From NCBI RefSeq assembly GCF_933775445.1, contig NC_065872.1, positions 6,634,001 to 6,698,000 of the forward strand: a stretch of DNA of 64,000 nt, in the 5' to 3' direction. The DNA comes from Argentina anserina (Eukaryota; Streptophyta; Magnoliopsida; Rosales; Rosaceae). Positions 58,801 to 64,000 of the stretch are shown here, piece by piece (the first letter of the stretch is position 1; each line of letters begins with the position of its first letter). Under the pieces are notes generated by a model. That model had not been told where the DNA came from. It did not search any database and saw nothing but the letters and a program-made list of their open reading frames with translations. The position numbers and the translations under genes were made by a program.

Positions 58801-61800
58801 ACAAAACTTATAAATCAAACATATCGATGCAGAATAAAATACACCACACAGACATATATATAATTTTAAGAATTTGTCACAACTGCTTTAGTGAAATCAA
58901 CAACAGCAATCCATTCTGGATCATTTAGATACTCAAACATGGATAGAATAAAATATACATTGCTACAGTGGCATGTCTACTTTTCATCATGCTAAAGATA
59001 AAAAAATTTGTTCTTTTTCCACAGACGGCATACACAAAATAATTCCCGTTCTTTTTCCACATCAGGAAAATAAAGAATAACCACCAAAATTACCTAACAA
59101 CCAAAAGAAGAATCTCACCCTGAAAAGTTTCTCAAGTTTGAAAAAGTAAGTTGTATCAAAGCAATATACATGTATCACCCGCAGTCTATCAGTTATAGAA
59201 CAACATCAATTTATATAACCAAATAATCGAAAGCCCAAAGAAAAGATTTTAACATATTAGAGAAATATAAACCAGCTTGCTTATTCCTCAATTTATCAAC
59301 AGATTAGATGTTGAGAGAGCCAACAGTGTTGATATAAGCGTCTTTAGATCTTAATAGTTATTCGCGATATAAGCAAAGAAAAGTAAACAAAAACACAACA
59401 AATTTATAGTGGTTCAGCCGAAGCCTACTTCCACTGTGATCTCACTTGAGAGATTTACTAGTACTGAAGAATTTAGGTACAAGTACTTATTGCAGACCTT
59501 AACCCCTCCCTGTCTAGCTCCTATCTCTCTATCACCCTTTGCTCTCTTTAGGATTTCTGTCTCTGTCTAAAACCCCCCTGCAGCCTTATTTATATCAATA
59601 GGAGATGTTGATACAGTATGGACTAGGATTACTAAACCTAACACAAATCCTAATAGAATATTGGAAGATATACTCTCCTAAAACATATAGAAAAGTTGTG
59701 CTAACTTCTTTCCTTTCTAAACCTGGATTTGATTACTGAATCTTAACTCTCTAGCATGTATCAACGAGCCAAAAACACAACAAACAGAAGCAATGGAAGA
59801 TTCAAAACTTGTTAGACTCAGTCTTGAGTAACATGTTTTAGCGAAGAGTAATGACTATGTCACTTGTGTTGCATTGCAGGACTGAATATTAAATCCATAG
59901 AACGAAATTTGCTACATGTAATTCCAAAAATATGGCAATGTAACAAATAATGAAGAACCAAAACAATAAACGAAAAGCAAAATAACAGGAAACACTTGTA
60001 ATATCTGAATGTAGCATGTATCAACCTATCTTAAGCAAATCATAAAAAATAAAAATAAACACAGCTCCATTTTCATACCTCTTCATCTTCAGTTGAGGAC
60101 TCCACACGCTTGCTCTGGACAGAAATAAATAAGAAATAATTTCATAAGATTCCAGTTCAATCATGGAACATACTTATTAGTGGTTGCACTTATTTTTATT
60201 ATAGTTTCGAATAATGCAAAGATCAAGAATCCTTCTTGTTAGTAATTGATCATGATTTTAAACATATTCTAAGGGTTTTATGATTTTGTGATGTGCTTCA
60301 TTGGGGTAATAATGAATTAATACTAATAGGTAAATTTAGAAACCAATAAGGGACAAAAAAAATATTTTAATGAAGAGGGTATCAAACCAATCATCAAGAA
60401 AAGTAAACAGAGGTCTTGTTAATGATCTCTAAACACTGAAATGCTTCGTGTGTGTGTGTGCGCGCCCGCTTTCTTGTTAATATGATGATGATGTATGTCA
60501 TATCAGGTAGTTGTGGAAACCAATAGAACCCTAACCAACAAAACTATATTAAAGGATAGCTGTGCTATTGTGTAGACATACTCATTAGCTAGTTGAAATA
60601 TGCATGAAACCAAACTATATACAGTGCTCACTCTAAACCAGCTGCACTGGTTCACTGGCCTACTTGTGAGTCAGGTGGCCTTCAGAGGGTTATGGCGTGT
60701 AATTGGCAGACGTTGAAATTTTAATATCTTTTGTGGCAAGATAAATCAATTGGCCAAATCAATTAGCTCCATTAAAAAAGAAATCAATTAGCCAAACCAA
60801 AATTCTAAGAATCAACTATATCCTGATAAAGATCGTTTACTATAATTAGGACTATAATGTATATGAAATTGGTAATGACTGAAACCTTCAATAGTTCAAT
60901 GTTTGTGTTATTAAACAATAGATGCAGTACTTAGTGCCGAAAAAGAGCAATTAAAGCAAGTCTTGTACTTGTAATTTAATTAAAAATCTATATGTGTAAA
61001 GTGCCATAGCTTTGCTGGTAAAGCATATATCATACCAGACTCTGATGGTCAGTAAAGTCCGCATCCAGCATTGAGGATATGGGAAGAAATTATTATATAT
61101 TGCTCTCTAAGTTTTGACCATAATATATATCAATAATGACCCTATTACTAGGTTTTGAGTTCATAATAAATAGAGAACATGCACGTGCCGCTAGTGAATA
61201 TTGACGATTTGACATAAATGTCTTATTTGAAAATTAAACTCCAAGGTCAGTGCTGAAAAAATATATATATCAGACAATCCTGAGAAAAGGTCTTTGTTCA
61301 AGTTATGAGCTTTTGTTCATGCTAATGATGCCATTTAAATTTTGAGTACTCAAGGCCATTGCTATGTAAATAACAGAAGCTAAAATGAAACCACATTTGG
61401 ACCATCAAAATAAAGCCAACCTCTGGGATGAAAAAGAGTACCTGTTTCTTTGATGAAGGCAAAAAATTTCCCTCACTAACATTTTCTCTTTTAACTGTAA
61501 GTTCTACATCCCCAGTGACCCTGCCTTTCCTTTTTGAGCCACCAGGCTTTAAATGGTCCAGTGATGGTCGGAGCTGCACAACTGCATGAACAGGATTCAA
61601 GTGTAACTGCAAGATGCAGAAAGTACAACATTTTCAATTACCCAACTTCAACAAGCCAGCCCACAACGAAAATTAATAATCAAGTTTCTTCTACCAAGTA
61701 TGGGAATGGCAATAATGGCATAGTGCATAAAACCATGAAACAGAACTTTGATTATACACACAGCCAGGCTAAATGCATAGTTCCCATCGATCAAGACAGC

Positions 61801-62922
61801 CCATAAATTCATAATTGTCAAAATAATATATATTTGAATGACCCTACTTGGGGCTTAAAATCAAGCAACACATGTGACATACTAAAGATCTTTCTTCTTA
61901 ATCCCAAATATGCTAGCTTAAATTTGTAATGGAAAAGAAATCATATTCAGGCACAAATTATCCATAACTAAGAGAAGACATAAGCAGGACAAGCATTCAC
62001 ATATCAGAACGGTATGATGATACTGCAATGCATACCTTGTTGCCCATCAAAACCCCAACGGCATAGCCAGTTGAACGGCAGGGACCCCATTCCGTAGCCA
62101 AAGTCTAACAAAATTCACAAGAACACAACACCCCAATTACTTCACATAAAAACATAGTCAGCGATGTCAAAACATTCAGAAGCTCTTAAGCATTAAAAAT
62201 CGACCTGCTTTGTCATTTTGAGCCTGTCAGCAAACTCTTGATCACAGTTCTTCGAGTAAAGATCAATAGACAAATCCACCTCCACTTCAGCAGTGCCAGG
62301 CTTCACTCTAATCTGCAAAAATGAGACACAATGTCAGTACTCCCAAACCAAATGCACAACACAACAATCATCCAAAGCCGAAAACCTCACCTCCTCGCAT
62401 CGATTCTCCAGCTCATACGGCCGCCACCGAGGCCTCAGCGGATATTGCAACACGTATAACTGAAATTCCCAAATCAAAAACAAATTAGGGCCAAATTAAC
62501 TATAATTAGAGCTCACTAAACACAGAGAGTGACACTACCTGAGTGCTGGAATCCACATTAGGATTAAAGAACACGTCAATTTCACGAACGACGACATCTT
62601 CATCGTCGTCTTCTTCCAAAGGATCGTCGTCCTCCACCGTCGGCTCTTCACCGGTCTCCATTTTCACGGCGCCGTTGGAGTCATCTCCGTCGGCGCATGC
62701 TTCTTCTTGTTTCTCCTCTTTCTTCTCCGCCGCGTCATCGAGTGCTTCGGGCTTGGGCTGGAGTAGCTGCGGCGTCTTCGGGTCGGACTTCGGGACCGGT
62801 TTCGAGGGCTCTTTTTTTACGGCGGGTTCGGGTTTCGGTCTCGGCGGGGCGTTTTTGGACCGTGGAATGAACCTGGAGACCCTAGCAGGCTTGCTCGGCC
62901 CGTCTAGGTCGTCGAGGTCCAT
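55803..62922 (-). CDS. RPC5: RNA polymerase III subunit RPC5 (Sin-like / POLR3E homologue)
   Basis: RPC5 pairs with RPC4 in the TFIIF-like module of Pol III, which transcribes tRNA and 5S genes in the nucleus. Twelve exons join in frame with GT-AG ends to 672 residues: 62922-62539, 62459-62391, 62312-62205, 62104-62036, 61606-61442, 60114-60079, 58792-58686, 58287-58236, 57950-57328, 56555-56340, 56151-56034, 55874-55803. The N-terminus is Pro/Lys-rich, then very acidic (EEDDDEDVVVREIDVFFNP). The conserved Sin-like domain continues with LYVLQYPLRPRWRPYELENR, VDLSIDLYSKNCDQEF, VGVLMGNKLHLNPVHAVVQL and SWVPLQYHGSESDFSARYL. The C-terminal half has LLDVLQKNGLLLRDLWVPKT and winged-helix-like segments (IGGVYVLKSSPEHPEHDQLR), ending GSQWYLRTGDGGPK. 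ATG 62922 is preferred over an upstream GTG in the same frame. Introns hold a probable solo LTR and a SINE remnant. The frame is intact throughout. Confidence 0.92.
59330..59766 (-). mobile_element. Probable solo LTR in an RPC5 intron
   Basis: Plus-strand TGTTGATATAAGC to CATGTATCAAC, i.e. inverted-looking ends. On the minus strand TATAAATAAGG (promoter-like, near 59590) precedes GGCTTCGGCTGAACCACTAT and AAATTTGTTGTGTTTT, a leader style common in plant LTRs. Flanks share GAGCC (left near 59316, right near 59766), but extra bases at the left edge make the target duplication uncertain. Confidence 0.5.
61003..61075 (+). repeat. tRNA-like SINE remnant in an RPC5 intron
   Basis: CATAGCTTTGCTGGTAAAGC resembles a tRNA D-arm/A box (TAGCTCAGTTGGTAGAGC type), followed about 45 bp later by GGTCAGTAAAGTCCGCATCC, a decayed variable-arm/B-box region. 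No good cloverleaf, so a decayed tRNA-derived element rather than a tRNA gene. Confidence 0.4.
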
Positions 62923-63050
62923 ACTCACCGGAATCCGGGGGTTTTAATCCTCCGATGAACGGCGGGAAGGGAAGGCAGCACCGTGTGAGAGTGAGTGATG
63001 TTTTGTGTCTGTTTTAACTTTTAACCGTGACGGCCAAGTTTTTGAGCAGC

Positions 63051-63058
63051 TATATATA
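63051..63058 (-). promoter_or_regulatory. Possible TATA box of RPC5
   Basis: Minus-strand TATATATA (within CTATATATAGCTGC) lies about 130 bp upstream of the RPC5 ATG. Plausible but AT-rich sequence is common here. Confidence 0.45.
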
Positions 63059-63207
63059 GTGGTTTTGGGCTGAGCAAGAGCTTTGATTTGGAGTTGGGCC
63101 AAATTGATCAGCCCAAATATAGAAAAAATGAAAAACTATACTGGTGAGGAGGTCATGAGCTTTTTCTCTTAACTTAATAAATGGGACATGCAAATGAGGA
63201 CCGGGAT

Positions 63208-63777
63208 TAGGGATGGAAAAAATACCCAACGGGTAGAATATTCACGGGTATTCGATCTTAATGGAGAGTGTTTCGAGTATAATCGGGTAACGGGTACGGG
63301 GATCCCCGCTATTCGGATAGTCGAAACGGGTAAAGGGCGGGGATTGTATTTTGATTATCATCCTCGTACCCACACAATAATGTATTATATATTTGATATA
63401 ATTAATTAATATATATTCACTTAAATAAATTAATAGATAAAATAAATAAATAAAAAATATTAAAATATATTTTGTGATTATTTGCACGTACAATAATTTT
63501 TGACATAAGCAAATAATTTTATCATGAAATTGATTTTTTTATATTTTGTGTACTTTATTGGAATTTTTTTATATTAAAATAAATTACTATTAACGGGTAT
63601 TTGGGCGGGTATGGAAACTTGATCCCCTAAGAAAATGGGTACGGGGAATACCCAGTATCCTATTATAGGGATGGGGGGCAGGTACGAGGATGGGGGCGGG
63701 TGCGTAGATGCAAATGGATTTGAATATGGGTATGGTTTTTTAATCTCCTTGCTCTACCCTACTCATTGCCATCCCTA
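63208..63777. mobile_element. hAT-type MITE (TAGGGATGG ends), 570 bp
   Basis: Ends TAGGGATGGAAAA and (reverse complement) TAGGGATGGCAA. A perfect 8-bp target duplication ACCGGGAT (63200-63207 and 63778-63785) is the hAT signature. Subterminal GGGTA/CGGGT motifs are abundant at both ends and the centre is AT-rich. No coding capacity. Confidence 0.93.
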
Positions 63778-63785
63778 ACCGGGAT

Positions 63786-64000
63786 CCTCTCCTAATGAAA
63801 ATTGTTCTAATATTGCCTAATAAACAAATCTTTGCCATCCATTGTGAATCAACATCCAAGATGAGCACAATTGTTAAAAATTTCTCCTACCCCTCTCTCA
63901 TCCAATTCCCTCTATCTTTCTCTATTTCTCCCCTCTCATTCCCAACAACTTTTATTTTTTGCAAAATTAAATCGCCATCTACTCCTCTTTGTCTTCCATC
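63786..64000. other. Intergenic, pyrimidine-rich
   Basis: CT-rich plus strand (CTCTCTCATCC, CTATCTTTCTC). No gene recognised. Confidence 0.5.

Noticed and set aside
62543..62947. Plus-strand Ser/Gly-rich frame opposite RPC5 exon 1
   Set aside because: Complement of an acidic and Lys/Pro-rich exon; no independent support.

Overview
This is nuclear DNA of a flowering plant. Protein-coding genes are split by GT-AG introns, the intergenic DNA is AT-rich, and the repeats are plant LTR retrotransposons (Copia, Ty3/chromovirus and a TRIM) and MITEs. The gene families (polyol transporter, OVATE protein, PPR, RPW8, UPF0496, U2AF65, RPC5) are generic for eudicots. The flavour suggests a rosid, perhaps Rosaceae, but that is an inference I cannot confirm without a search. 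No bacterial operons, CRISPR arrays, rRNA genes or intact tRNA genes are visible.

Layout. 1-1.8 kb: a broken polyol/sugar transporter gene (minus strand) with an inverted MITE pair in its intron. 3.1-4.9 kb: an LTR-like dispersed repeat, with a second copy inverted at 15.5-16.9 kb. 8.4-9.4 kb: an intact single-exon OVATE family gene. 9.8-10.4 kb: a complete TRIM with a 5-bp target duplication. 12.6-15.4 and 17.9-20.9 kb: a solo LTR and a truncated LTR of one Ty3 (Tekay/Del-like) family. 21.2-30.5 kb: a Copia element with another Copia element nested in its 5' LTR, the whole flanked by an unusual 244-bp direct duplication. 30.9-32.2 kb: a PPR gene with a premature stop and a frameshift. 34.1-43.8 kb: a very young, internally defective Ty3 chromovirus with 3.06-kb LTRs and a perfect 5-bp target duplication, inserted next to or inside a fragment of a DUF760-like gene. 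45.9-48.7 kb: degenerate UPF0496 and tandem RPW8-domain pseudogenes. 49.1-54.3 kb: an intact 13-exon gene for U2AF65. 55.8-62.9 kb: an intact 12-exon gene for RNA polymerase III subunit RPC5. The right end has a hAT-type MITE.

Three genes look functional: the OVATE gene, U2AF65 (pre-mRNA 3' splice-site recognition) and RPC5 (Pol III transcription). They share no pathway. The last two are simply head-to-tail minus-strand neighbours separated by a Tourist-like MITE. The other recognisable genes are broken, and mobile DNA makes up well over a third of the window.

I found no convincing new biological system. The most unusual observations are: the 244-bp duplication bracketing the Copia element; the recently moved but coding-defective chromovirus; a MITE carrying two tandem tRNA-like promoter modules; the inverted MITE dimer in an intron; and a duplicated 0.63-kb segment whose two copies both keep a 44-codon signal-peptide-like ORF.
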